This document shows positions 24,831-35,849 of a stretch of 64,000 nt of DNA, piece after piece. Within the stretch, counting starts at the first letter, position 1, and each line of letters starts with the position of its first letter. This DNA is from Pyxicephalus adspersus. Lineage: Eukaryota; Chordata; Amphibia; Anura; Pyxicephalidae. Below the pieces are notes generated by a model. That model did no database searches, had not been told where the DNA came from, and was given only the letters and a program-made list of their open reading frames with translations. The DNA is taken from NCBI RefSeq assembly GCF_032062135.1, contig NC_092858.1, forward strand, positions 126,792,561 through 126,856,560, in the 5' to 3' direction. Position numbers and translations under genes: made by a program.

Positions 24831-24985
24831 TCTTTTAGCTTAAAATGACAGCTAACAGGACATATAACAAATTACATACAACACTAGTTTTTCTTTGTTT
24901 TCTGTGCAGTTATGATAACATTTAGGCCTCCATTGTAGGACCAGAAGCTCTTATGTGAGCTCATTTTCATATTTTACAAAATAAT

Positions 24986-25047
24986 TTAGGCCAGTTTAGG
25001 TAAAGAAGGACAAGAAAACTGGTCCTTCTTTACCTAAACTGGTCTAA
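24986..25047. repeat. Near-perfect 26-bp hairpin
   Basis: Left arm 24986-25011 and right arm 25022-25047 are inverted copies with one mismatch. They are separated by a 10-base loop. The core of each arm is TTTAGGTAAAGAAGGAC. No other copy was seen in the window. It lies just beyond the 5' end of the Ngaro element. Confidence 0.9.
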
Positions 25048-27099
25048 TCTGGCTTCAGCAAATATTAAAGCTAAATTTTAGTCATATACAAGTTTCTCTA
25101 CTATACTGAAAATGTCTAATTGTACGGCACACTGTAAGTTCAGCATGCATGAAAAGCTGCAACACGTCTGATGGAGCCCTTCTTATTTCCTGGCTGATGA
25201 ACATCACAAATCATCTAACCCTTTGCTCCCCAACCCCAATCCATTACTACCTAATTAATTCATTGTATTCAGTTATTTCTGATTTTATATGTGGGTATTA
25301 CCTAGGATGGTCTTCATGCAAATGTATTCTGCATAGGGAAGCACACTGACAAGAACTGATGAAGGTATTCAAAACCCTAAAAGTATATCAGTGCTTGGGC
25401 TGAGGATTGTGAGAAGAGCATCAAGGCAGAGTATTGTGATGTCTTTAGGAAGCTATGCACAGCCCTCCCACCAACCATAATTTACCTGCATTGTATATGG
25501 AAGCACAGAGACACAGGTATGACAATACTGGATCTAAAACAAAGTGTACAATATAAAAAAGGTTTGTTTTATTCTTGTGTCAACAGAGAGAAATATTTTT
25601 TTTCTCTTTTTTTTTTACTGTTTCCATGAATTGGTTATTACACAATGTTCCCATTTATTTATATAATTGTTTTAACTAATCAAGTAAAAGTGTCTCTGCC
25701 TCTATAGACAGGTCTTAAATAAATGTTTTTTACTATAATAAGGAAAATTATTACCTCTCTTATTGTTAAACACCACTGTAATCAAGAGAATTGCCACCTA
25801 AAATCTGTTCAGAAACCAAAACTTAGAATTCCTTGTTCCCTACTGAGCACAGGTTGTTTTTTTTTTTCAGTGACCCCCATGCCATAAATATGTCCTGTAG
25901 TGGGATAGGAGTTGTGGAAAGAACTGAGATATAGGAATCCTTCACTTCTAGAAGTTTCATATTGTGAATAGTGACAATTTAAAGTTACTGGTTTAATGAT
26001 GTGGTATAATGCATACCATTTCACTCTGCACCTTTTATTATACACATATGCTGCAGTCTTTGTATCCACAAAATATGATTTAATTACTTTTCCACAAATA
26101 AGTGTCTACCAGACACACCCCAAGAAAAATGATCATCATACATATGCTTTTATCCACACATAATATTGACATGGCGTTTACTCTTTGTCTAAGCCCACTT
26201 TAAAAAATATCTATATTAAAATATTTGTTATTACTAAGCAACCATGATTGTTGTGACAATAAACCCTTTGGTTAGAAATGTGCCTGTATGTATAGTGCCT
26301 GTATGTATGTATGTATAGACTGGAGCTTCTTGACCATGAATTGAAATTGAGTCTTCTGCCTCAGGCACCATGTTTAGAGTAAAAAAAAAAGAGGGGTGAG
26401 TCTTTTCAATGTTTGATTTTGATGTCCAGGCAGCAAAAAGTCTGGAAGCACCACTAGGTACAATGTTACTTAAAATTATAGCAGTCAGGATTAAAAAATA
26501 AGTAATAAAATTAAAAATATGTCTGAATTATAATTTGTGAATAGTTGGGTTTCTAGGCAAATCCTGAGGGTTCAAGAATCACTTTTCAAATAAATTTTGT
26601 TGCATATTTTTTTCAACCATAATAAACTATGGCCTTTGTACTATGGCTATTTCCATTCGATGGGCCAACAAAGTAGCTTTTGGATACACCACACACTCAC
26701 ATTATTGGCAGAACATAAAGGAAACAATGTGTATTGGATATTGACAAATTGCTAAGTGTGATATAAGGGTTAATTAAGAAAATGTACTGAATAAATTTCA
26801 TACCACCACATCCAGTTTTAGGCACCCACCAAGCATGTTATTTAAAGGATTTACGCATTTTTAATGTTGCTCTCAAAGCACTATAAAACACATGTTCACC
26901 ATTGTGCATATTTCACCAGTTTCCATTGTTTTTTTTGTTCATATATTTTGCTTATTAGACCTAAAATGGGCAGATTTTAACAATTTTTAGACTTCAATGG
27001 AATTCTTCTCCTAGTTCAGGTTCAGTTAATTTTGAATATTTGCTGAACCTGAAGAACTGAACCTAGACATAAATCTGTCACTGATGGCCAACAGAAAAC
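25048..27099. other. AT-rich DNA, no gene recognised
   Basis: No exon or classified element was identified. Simple sequence includes T-runs near 25598-25617 and 25857-25868 and a short (GTAT)n stretch at about 26284-26319. Confidence 0.4.
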
Positions 27100-27500
27100 A
27101 GTAATTTTACTTTCATGGTCAGTGATAAATTGCTTCCTTACATTTATGGTCAGTAGTAAAAAGCTACCCTTACATTGTCAGTTCTGTAACCCCATTACAT
27201 TGCAGGCTAGTGAAGAAGTTCAATTACCACATTTGTAGTTAGAAATGAAATACAACCTCATCTTGGTGTTCAGTATATTTTTGGTATGTGATGAGCCAGT
27301 TAATATTGGAGGCCAGTAAAGATGTAGCCCCTTAAATTGTAAGTTAGTGTAGTGTCCCTTACATTGATGTCAGTAGATAGGTTCTCCATTGTGCTAGAGG
27401 TATGTGGCAATGTCCTTTTTTACTTTAGGGGCTTGTGATGTAGTGCCCTCTTACATTGATGATCAGTGATGAAGTACCCCTTTATAGATATGGTCCTCTA
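27100..27500. repeat. Degenerate tandem repeat, unit about 30-36 bp
   Basis: Roughly a dozen diverged units of the pattern CCCTTACATTGATGGTCAGT then GATGAAGTG follow one another. Clear ones begin near 27137 (CCTTACATTTATGGTCAGTA), 27349 and 27451 (TCTTACATTGATGATCAGTG). Units differ at many positions, so the array is old. There are no spacers of constant length and no cas-like genes, so it is a minisatellite. Confidence 0.75.
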
Positions 27501-30470
27501 CCCCTTCGCCACTAGCTCTGTTGAATGACACTGCCATACATATTTGCCCTAGTGTAGTAGTGCTAATAACTGGGGTAACCACATTAGCTTACAACATTAG
27601 ATTCCAAGCTGAGTAGGGATCTATGTGAATAGTCTATGTGCTGTGTAAAGTTTTTTTTAAAAAGTTTTATACTAATTGAAAGTATTAAATATTGCCCACA
27701 GTTTTAGAGCCTGGAGAAAACACATTTTCATGAGTTCTGTGTTCCTATAGTAAAGATAAAATCTAGTAGTGTATAAATGCTATATTTAAATGTACTGCAG
27801 TCTTAAAAGCACCTAATCTTATAACAGAGTATTCTAAGTGGTTTTGATTAACATTTGCTATAGAAACGGCCTTGAGGATTTGTCACACAGCACAAAAGAG
27901 AATTAATTTAAGAAAAACTTGAGATTTCAAAATTTTGAAAAGTTGTACTAAATGTAATTACCGGTCTGCGAAATGTTCTGAACATGAGCAAAGAGGCCTT
28001 GGACGGCATTGCTTTTCTGCTTTAAAGTTAAAACTGTACTTATAGCAGGAATTCACATTGACCATTTAAACTTCATTTTTCTCTACCTAGTTTTTAGAGC
28101 TTACTGCATTTAGCTGATCATTATTGATCTTTGCAGTAACTGCACAAAGCCCATTGGCATTATTGAATGCCCAAAATTGGGTGATCATTGTCATGTCACC
28201 AGAACATCAGGTCAGTTTGCAGACAGAAAAGAAGCCTGTGGAATTCATGCATCCAAAAGACCTGGAGGTAGGAGCGGAAAATAGTGGAATAACAGGTAAG
28301 CAAGAGGATGGGGACATGTCTTCAAGAACTCCTATAGCATGATTACAGTCTCCAATTATTTACTGTTTACAAGTTGTAGCCCTCAACCAACCTATATAAA
28401 TAGTTTTTATTGCTATATCTGTTTTTATTGGGTAGGTCTCCTGTCTTGTTATTGCTGTCACTAAAGGCTTGCATAGACACACAATTATGTCTCTGTAAAT
28501 TATTCTTTGTGACTGTTCTGCGTGACAGTTTTAGGTACAATCACACTAAAGGCAGGCTGCTCTGCTACTGTCAAGTAATCTGTTCTGTTCTATGGATAGG
28601 GAAGACAAGTGGGTAGTGCCCCACTGATGGGTACAATATTTTCTATTAACAGATGATTGTTTACTGATCTAGGATCACTAAACTGATACTAATACTATAC
28701 TAATAGCACATTTTTACCCCAAGATGGCCATGAATAAAGGTGACAAAAATTCAGCATCTATATGGACTTTATGACAATTCTTTGGAGTTTCTACCCAATA
28801 GAAATACAGACATTGGTGTGAAGAGGTTCTAACTCCAACAGCAAGACCTTTTCTCTGAAATCTCAAATCTATGAACCAGCTCTTCCCCCACCCCCCACCC
28901 CCCAAATATACATTTCCAGAACCTGCTGTTGTTTTAATTCATAATTGTTTTAATTGTTTTAATTCATAATAAAACTAACACAAAATACACAGACAGTGAG
29001 ACCCACCCTTTTTATAGAGGCCACAGTAGATATGTAGATCAGAAAATGTAAAAAGGATATCACCAAAAATTTCTTTTTTTTAGCATATAAAAATAGGTTG
29101 TAAAGAACTGACTCTCTTACTACTTGGTGTATACTTGGTGCATATTTTGTGTAGCCCCTTGGGCCCCTGCAAGATGTTAGTCTGAATTATCTTTTTTAAG
29201 GCGCTTTTTCGGACCAGTATAGAAGAAATATTCTTTTCATCGGATTCTTTAGTTTCTAGTAATTACATTTGTTTGGGTTATTTATTTCACATGATCTTGA
29301 CATGACCACTGACTTCTTTCTTGATATGCTGTCCACGAATCTGACGAATCTTGCTGAAATATAGAACTTTTTTAGGGGGCTTTGGTGAGCACCAGTGTGG
29401 GAACATAGATTAGTAAAAGGGCTGAAAACTGTGATCCTTAGTAGTCTTCTGTAATCTGTCTTCAGTCCTCGATGGTCAACTGAACACATCAGTCACAAAC
29501 AACTTCTATAGAATGTTCAGCAGTCTTTTATTATCCTTTGTGGCATAACTGGAGTTTCCAACTATATGTTGCACTACTCCTTTTCCTTTCCTAGTTTTTT
29601 TTTAATATTTTTTAGTATGTCTTGCAGCTTTAATTTACTCAATATTAAGGGTGGCCCCTTTGCAATGCAAGTGCCTGCACTTGAGGTCCCGTGTAGTGAG
29701 AAAGTTGACCATCACTGCTCTAACTGTCTTAGCTTCACCCAAAGCAGTAGGTTACAAAAGGATGCAGCCTATCTATTGTTTATTTGTTCATATTATTATC
29801 TGAGGTGGGTAAAAAGTATAGTGGAATATGTTTTAATTTAATAAATCACATGTAGGGTATTTAACTTATATAACGTTTGATATCACAGTAAATAAATCTT
29901 AGGTTGACACATCCTTTAAAGCTAAACATGACTCTAATGAAAATGGTGTGTTTTATAGATACTACAATGTAATTGGAATTTAAAATAAATATATAATATT
30001 GTCATTTTGGCTTTTTTGTAATAGTGACTACAAAGTTTAAAGATATAAGCTGACCAAGACCATTAAAAATGGTGACCTGTATATAGTATCTTGCTTGAGG
30101 CCCTGAAAATTCTTGATTTGTCTTCTATTGTATCAGACATATTTAAAGCTTAGCTTGGCTCTTCACCAACATGAGTTCTAACATGTATAGATTTACACGT
30201 AACAACAAGAACACAATGATTCACAGTACAACTTTTCTTACAATGCATGAGTCATGCAGCCTCATTCCTTGTAGCACATACAGTATATTCCCCTAGGAAA
30301 TCATTCTTTTCATGCTTTAAAGCAGGATTATATTACTTTAAATTATTACTGAATATAATTAAAAACATTGTGAAAGAAGGCCACAGGAATGTCAAATAAT
30401 ACCCAAATCTGTACCTTTGTGGACACCATATGGACCATATATGTGTTTAGAACACACACATACATATACA
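27501..30470. other. AT-rich DNA, no gene recognised
   Basis: No exon or complete element was recognised. A C-rich run is at about 28888-28903. A CCATCACTG end near 29705-29718 resembles one terminus of a hAT element, but no matching left end with a target duplication was found. Confidence 0.4.
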
Positions 30471-30660
30471 TACAGTCTAATAGTAAGGATCCCGTAGCAC
30501 TCACATGTTGTCTATTGGATGGAAGGCCTAATTATTCCAGATTAGACAAAAAAAACATTACCCCCTGACGAAATTTAACCAAAACCTTCATTGGAATGTA
30601 AAGCTATTACATTCAATAGACTATGTGAGTGATGCTGGATCTTTACTATTAGACTGTGTA
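30471..30660 (+). repeat. Foldback with a decayed hammerhead-like core
   Basis: Left arm 30471-30520 and right arm 30611-30660 are inverted repeats of about 48 bp at roughly 85% identity, both carrying AGTCTAATAGTAA on one strand. The loop contains CCCTGACGA at 30563-30571, then CAAAACC and TTGGAATGT. These positions correspond to the C-U-G-A-N-G-A box, a damaged GAAA box and the start of stem I of the hammerhead-like motifs found elsewhere here. ACATT before the box can pair with AATGT after it. Confidence 0.5.
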
Positions 30661-31778
30661 TTTGCCTGGGGCCTCTTTCTGGGTCAAGTAAATGGATGAC
30701 AAACCTTTTTTGATATTTATACAATATCTCTATACTTTTGGAAAGACATCAGCCTATAAACTATACTTCTTCTTCTTTTTCTTCTGTTTTTTTTAAAGAT
30801 CAGATTGAATCTTCAATTATTTTATCTGTGAGATTAACATGTTGGCATCTTCTCATGATGTAACTCTGATTGTCATGTCCTGAGGGTGCAGTGGTCTGTG
30901 AGTTAGCTTAGATGTGTTTGTGTTAAAGTCTTTGCAATATTTATTCCACAACTTGGGAGAAGGAAAGGGGAAGGGTAGATTAGGCAAGAGAACCCAAATG
31001 GGAAGTTTGGTTTTCAGTATGATTTCCTTTAGTACTTGGAGGCTACTAAATCTCTAGATCCTAAATCTATGTTGCATATATGTTCATGTTACCCCAAACC
31101 AACCCCCCCATAAAGAGGCTTAGATCGCTGTTAAAGTGCCTATTTCAGTTTCTCCAGCTGTATAGTCCAATTGTTTTAATGGATACCTTCATATGGCATT
31201 AACACAAGATTTGCACAAATCTTGTTTCCTGTGGAGATTTTCTGTTGGAACTCTCTATAATCTTCTAATTCTTAAACTTATGCTTATTCCAACCTACAAA
31301 GAACCCCCCAATCTGGGTTTGAGTGGCAATTAAATATTACCAATTACACAAATTACCCTGCTACAACTAATTGAACTCCATTCTAAAAGCTATCAGACCG
31401 TAGAGCACCATAACTAAAAAAAATCCCGGTAATTAGACAACAGGGAGGTCTTTCACTGTGTACTATAACTATCAGATCATTTCATTACACACATAAATAT
31501 GTAAAATAATAAACTTATTGATAATGTAGTCGGGTCCAGACTATTATAAGTATTTGCCAACCCTGAATTAAATAGTAAATCTATAAATAGAGCAATACAG
31601 AGGGGCTTTTGTGGCAAAAAGTATTATATTATTGATATAATTCTCAAAACACAATACAATGCAGAAATTAAATCTTACAGCATAACCATAATTGGTATAT
31701 ATATGGCCATGAAATGGCGCTAGACAGTATACAGCTCATCATGTATGTGAGCCAAAGATTGTCCCAGGAGTAAGTTAT

Positions 31779-31815
31779 ATGTTATTATATTATATTATAT
31801 TATATTATAATATTA
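31779..31815. repeat. (TATTA)n-like microsatellite
   Basis: A tandem TTATA/TATTA pentanucleotide run ends about 20 bases before the hammerhead-like motif at 31835. Confidence 0.85.
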
Positions 31816-31834
31816 TCAACTTGGTAAGTACAAG

Positions 31835-31913
31835 GTTCGCAAACGTGTATCATCATACCCAACTCGATTTGTCCGGTATAGCCTTCCTCAGGGGTAAGAG
31901 CATGTTTGCAAAC
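31835..31913 (-). ncRNA. Hammerhead-ribozyme-like motif, long stem I
   Basis: On the minus strand: a CTGAGGA box (31885-31891) and an AAATCGAGTT segment (31861-31870) where GAAA-(ACGCG)-TT is expected. Inner stem I is perfect, TACCC (31892-31896) with GGGTA (31856-31860). Beyond a small internal loop, GTTTGCAAACATG (31901-31913) pairs with most of ACACGTTTGCGAAC (31835-31848), giving a long outer stem I. That loop-interrupted stem I is the layout of natural type I hammerheads. Three changes in the GAAA/stem III part make cleavage unlikely in this copy. Confidence 0.55.
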
Positions 31914-32670
31914 ACGTGTGACAGTGACATAAATAACAATAGACATGAATACAGGTCATCCAAAATGATGTACAATGAATAGGCCCTCTGTACAAATAGA
32001 GCATCATAATTTACATAAAAAATTTAATCATATTAGTTGAATATCTAGATATATTTTATAAACATTTAAAGAACAATATTTCAAATAAATAATACGATAG
32101 ACTGGATCTTATACCGAATAAATAATAGGGTTAATATCTTACGTGTTAGTGAAATAATTTGAAGACTAATTGATCAAACATAATAAAAATAGAAGTGTAA
32201 AAGATATTATTATAAACATACATACTCCACGTGTAAATGAATTCCTAGAAGGACTAATGAGCCCCATCAGATCGTTGGTGATGGGGTATTTTTTAGGTAA
32301 TGATAGTAACCTATATATGCAAATGGTAGTAAATTAGAATGTCCATAATAACACTATAAGTAGGAACATTGTCAAAGACAAAATCAGCAGATGACCAATG
32401 ACAGAATTTTTGGAAAAGTGGGTGATATCGATCTATGAATTAAATTAGAAACATACCTGGTTTGTGGCTGTTACATAGAATGGAAGTAGACAAGGAAGGA
32501 GAGGACTGCAGCCACACCCTCTCCAGCAAAATCTCGTGGAAGCCAAAGGGACCTACTGTGCACACGCCTGCGGTAGGGGTCCTAAGTGCGCATGCACACG
32601 ATTCAGTCTCCACTCAAGGGGATGTGAATCGGACGTACGGACACAGGAACTCTCCTCCCCACCATCCGCG

Positions 32671-32802
32671 GACTCAATACCGCTGCTGCAGCATCACCTA
32701 AGGCAGTGTTTTTCAACCTTTTTTGAGCCATGGCACATTTACATGGCTCAAAAAAGGTTGAAAAACACTGCCTTAGGTGATGGTGCAGCAGCAGCATTGA
32801 GT
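32671..32802. repeat. Inverted duplication of a hAT end and its flank
   Basis: Left arm 32671-32732 and right arm 32742-32802 are inverted copies around a 9-base spacer. The inner 34 bp (TAAGGCAG to GAGCCATG) are identical. The outer parts (GACTCAATACCGCTGCTG against its copy) carry scattered differences. The arms include both the hAT-like terminus CAGTGTTTTTCAACC and about 33 bp of sequence outside it. The duplication therefore copied the element end with neighbouring DNA. Confidence 0.85.
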
Positions 32803-33223
32803 ATACAATTTTACATTGAAAAAATCCTGTGGCACACCACATATCAAAAATGTTAAAAAATGACACTCTGTAGCTAATTTGGCACATTTTTTACATTGAA
32901 AAAATCCTGTGGCACACCACATATCAAAAATGTTAAAAAATGACACTCTGTAGCTAATTTGGCACATTTTTTACATTGAAAAAATCCTGCGGCCCACTCC
33001 AAATCAAATATGTTACAAAATGACAGCGAATTTTTCTGTCTTAGAATAAACAAGGCAATTAGGCTACCTACTGCCACCCACTGCCACGGAAGAGTATTAC
33101 ATTACTTTGCCAGTCACTATAGCACAGACACTCGACAATGGTAATTCGATAATTTCTCACGGTACACCTGAAGATCTCTCACGGCACACTAGTGTGCCGC
33201 GGCACAGTGGTTGAAAATCACTG
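32704..33223. mobile_element. hAT-type MITE, internally rearranged
   Basis: The left end is CAGTGTTTTTCAACC and the right end GGTTGAAAATCACTG, nearly perfect inverted repeats. Flanks share CTAAGG (left ACCTAAGG, right CTCTAAGG), a slightly altered 8-bp duplication as expected for hAT. The GGCACACTAGTGTGCCGCGGCAC block is a short palindrome near the right end. The interior contains a three-copy tandem repeat and the left end has been inverted and duplicated. There is no transposase. Confidence 0.8.
32811..33051. repeat. Three-copy tandem repeat of 80-81 bp
   Basis: Copies begin at 32811, 32892 and 32972 with TACATTGAAAAAATCCTG. The first two are identical apart from one A in a homopolymer. 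The third differs at several positions (GCGGCCCACTCCAAATC). The near identity of copies one and two suggests a recent duplication inside the MITE. Confidence 0.95.
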
Positions 33224-33394
33224 CTCTAAGGGATGCTAAATGCGGCATTGTGGATTTGGATGGAAACATACAAACATTCTCTGGTGGAAATCAATTACTG
33301 CCACTCAAACCCATGAAGATTCCCACAAAGGGAATATTTGGGGTAATGTCTGGTTCCCTACTTTATAAATAGAGTCCCTAGTGTAAGGGCTAAG

Positions 33395-33578
33395 CCCCTG
33401 ATTCATCATTGAAATCCGCGATCGCTGGAAGCGCGAAGATCGCCAGTAAAAAGCTGTCGGATAAGCGCTGCTCCGTGCGCGAGCTTTTTCAGTTGTTGAA
33501 TAGCGCGATCGCGCACGATTCCGGATCGCTAATACGAATGCGCGACCGATAATCCGATTTTGCTTGATGAATCAGGGG
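33395..33578. repeat. CpG-rich MITE with 5-bp target duplication
   Basis: Ends are CCCCTGATTCATCA and TGATGAATCAGGGG, perfect 14-bp inverted repeats. CTAAG flanks both sides (33390-33394 and 33579-33583). The 184-bp interior is unusually rich in CG, with GCGATCGCG-type words, in an AT-rich background, which suggests recent insertion or low methylation decay. No coding capacity is present. Confidence 0.85.
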
Positions 33579-33583
33579 CTAAG

Positions 33584-34840
33584 AGTCTGTGCAGGTCATT
33601 TTGTGGTTAAAAGGAACTTAAAAGGGGTTAGAAGTAGGCGCCAGATAGAAAGTAGTAAAGTTAAGGCCCGGAGAAGGGAGGGCTAGAAAGAAAGTAAAAG
33701 GTTAAAGGTTAGGCAGTAGGATGGTGTAAAAAAAATCTGGTAGCAAAATTTGCTGGGTAGCTTTTTTTATATTTTTCTAGTTAATAGTAGAAAATTTTAT
33801 TATGCAAATTATGGGTTGCTCCCCATCACCATTTCTAACTAGGGACATGATATTTCTTTGCTTTAGAATTTTTTATTACCAAACTCATTTTACAGGTAGC
33901 ATGATTTTGATTATATACAACCCTTTTGTGCATGTATTTTATTTCAATAGATTTTTATAGATTTTTGACAAAATTTCAACAATACACATTTTGTGCATTT
34001 ATTTTATCACAGCGTATACAGTGTACTGCAATTAATTAGAAAGTCATTGATTGGTTTCTTCTCCATTGCTAAAAATAGAAACCCCTTTACTTAACCAATA
34101 AATTCAGGGATTTACTAAAGCATAAAAAATGATTGTTCATGCTGTACTGTGGTTTTACTAGCAATTATAAATATGACATTTATAGCAAATAGCAAACCTT
34201 GTTTGTTAAAATGTTCCCAATGTTTTCATAAGAATGATATAATAGACATTAACTCGTATCATATTTATTTTCTGCAATCCTGAATAATCATATATGTATT
34301 ACTTTAAGCAACTCCTTCACTTTGCCTAAACACCCACGTACAGCAATCACACCAACACAATGAGGAGGCTTATGAAACAGCAATCTCAAGACTATAAAAA
34401 AGTCAGGTATAAAGGAATTTCCCTCCCACTACCTTTCATCAACAATATCAAGCGAACTTGTTCCCAATTTTTCATGTGATTCAACTACCTATGAACGGTT
34501 TGTAAATACCAGAATGAGTCAATCAATGTCAGGCGACGCTGGAAAACTGCAATGAATAGAGATTTTATATGACTTATAAATTAGCTTTTGTTTGAAGTTC
34601 AGAAAGCTTTTTTCTAAGAACAGCAACCCGACTGTTCTTTCTCTACAGTGGTCTTTAATTAAATGTTTTTTTTTTTGTTTTTTTTTTAGAAATGGGCATT
34701 AGACCCACACTGTGTTCCTACCATATAAGAGCCTCCGATTTGCAATATTCATTTTCTGATAATAGAGCATTTAAAAAGGGCTAATATTGGAACGATACAA
34801 AATATCACATTTCCGTACTTAAAAATTCATGAATATAAAG
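33584..34840. other. No gene recognised
   Basis: The first part (about 33600-33720) is purine-rich and may be an eroded retroelement leader. The rest is AT-rich. No exon or classified repeat was recognised. Confidence 0.35.
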
Positions 34841-34856
34841 CACTTATGCACTATAT

Positions 34857-35349
34857 GAGAAGAAAGGAAGAAAAAAGGAAAGAAGGCTCTTTTTAGGCAC
34901 TAATGTAATACCTTAACTAATTTAAGATAAAAAAAAAACACTTTATTAAATTCAAGATATCAATTAAAAGGGTCAACAATAACATAGTTACATGATTACC
35001 ATACATAAAAAAAAGTACTTAGCCCTTGTTTGTTATTTAAAGAGTCCCTCTCGTTGATAAATTTAGGGAGAAGAGATGTTGTAGCGTGTTTTATTTCCGA
35101 CGTGGGAATGTATGGGAATCATGTAACTACGTTATTGTTGACCCTTTTAATTGATATCTTTAATTTAATAAAGTGTTTTTTTTATCTTAAATTAGTTAAA
35201 TGCCTAAAACGAGCCTTCTTTCCTCTTTTCTTCCTTTTTTCCCATATGTTTGGACTTTATTTGTTTATATAGTCAAGGCTCGACACCGCCCATTCTCTAT
35301 AGAGTTTAAACTATTATATATTCTTTGGGTGCACTACTTTGCATTTTTT
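34857..35349. mobile_element. Foldback insertion with 16-bp target duplication
   Basis: CACTTATGCACTATAT occurs exactly at 34841-34856 and again at 35350-35365, enclosing a 493-bp insert. Within it, about 34857-34995 and 35108-35245 are inverted copies of each other. Shared blocks on opposite strands include AAAGGGTCAACAATAAC, ACACTTTATTAAATT and GGAAAGAAGGCTC. A roughly 110-base spacer separates the arms. A 14-20 bp duplication is typical of LINE-driven insertion, yet the insert has no clear poly(A) tail and no reading frame. The family is unknown to me. Confidence 0.8.
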
Positions 35350-35849
35350 CACTTATGCACTATATACTCACAAAGAAGGACCATTTACTTTAAATTCAAA
35401 ACATATTTTAAATACATTTATAGCTCAAAAATATAATTGAATAATGCAAATATGCTTTTCTGGCAGAGTATATTTTAGTATAATACAACATAAATAATTG
35501 TTAAAAACATAATTTGTTATGCAAATTAAGCTGACCATAGTCTTAAAACGTGCAGGTACAACCTAATACCAAATTATTTGTGTTCTATTTTTTATTTCAA
35601 TTTTTTTTTTTAAATCTTCAACAACCTAAAGAAGAACATCAATGATAAAGTAATAAAATGGAGAGGAACAACAATGTACAATGGAAGGTTGAAAATCTAC
35701 AACAAAATCCACAAACAATGCAAAACAGTGGGTGGTGGGGAAGGTCATACAAGTCCAAGGGGTAGATGTCCAGGTTAGAGGAACGGGCAGCACTATGTAA
35801 TTATTATCCAACAGAACAGTGGCAACAGGCATAATGGGCAATGTCTTTA

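Larger units (their letters stand above)
31640..32460. other. AT-rich DNA around the 31.8-kb hammerhead-like motif
   Basis: No gene is present. This stretch may be the body of the retroelement that carried the ribozyme-like motif, because the other motif loci also sit in similar A/T-rich sequence. No reverse transcriptase could be read. Confidence 0.3.

Noticed and set aside
25350..25385. CTGATGAAGG followed by CAAAACCC, a possible plus-strand hammerhead
   Set aside because: No stem I pairing and no convincing stem II or GAAA box.
27100..27500. CRISPR-like array
   Set aside because: Units are adjacent and diverged, with no unique spacers or cas genes, in a vertebrate genome.
29461..29718. 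hAT element bounded by GATGGTCAAC and GTTGACCATCACTG
   Set aside because: The left end has a 4-base interruption and the flanks do not give an 8-bp duplication, so the pairing may be chance.
32603..33077. Three overlapping minus-strand frames with similar peptides
   Set aside because: Their similarity comes from the 80-bp tandem repeat inside a MITE, not from a repeated protein.
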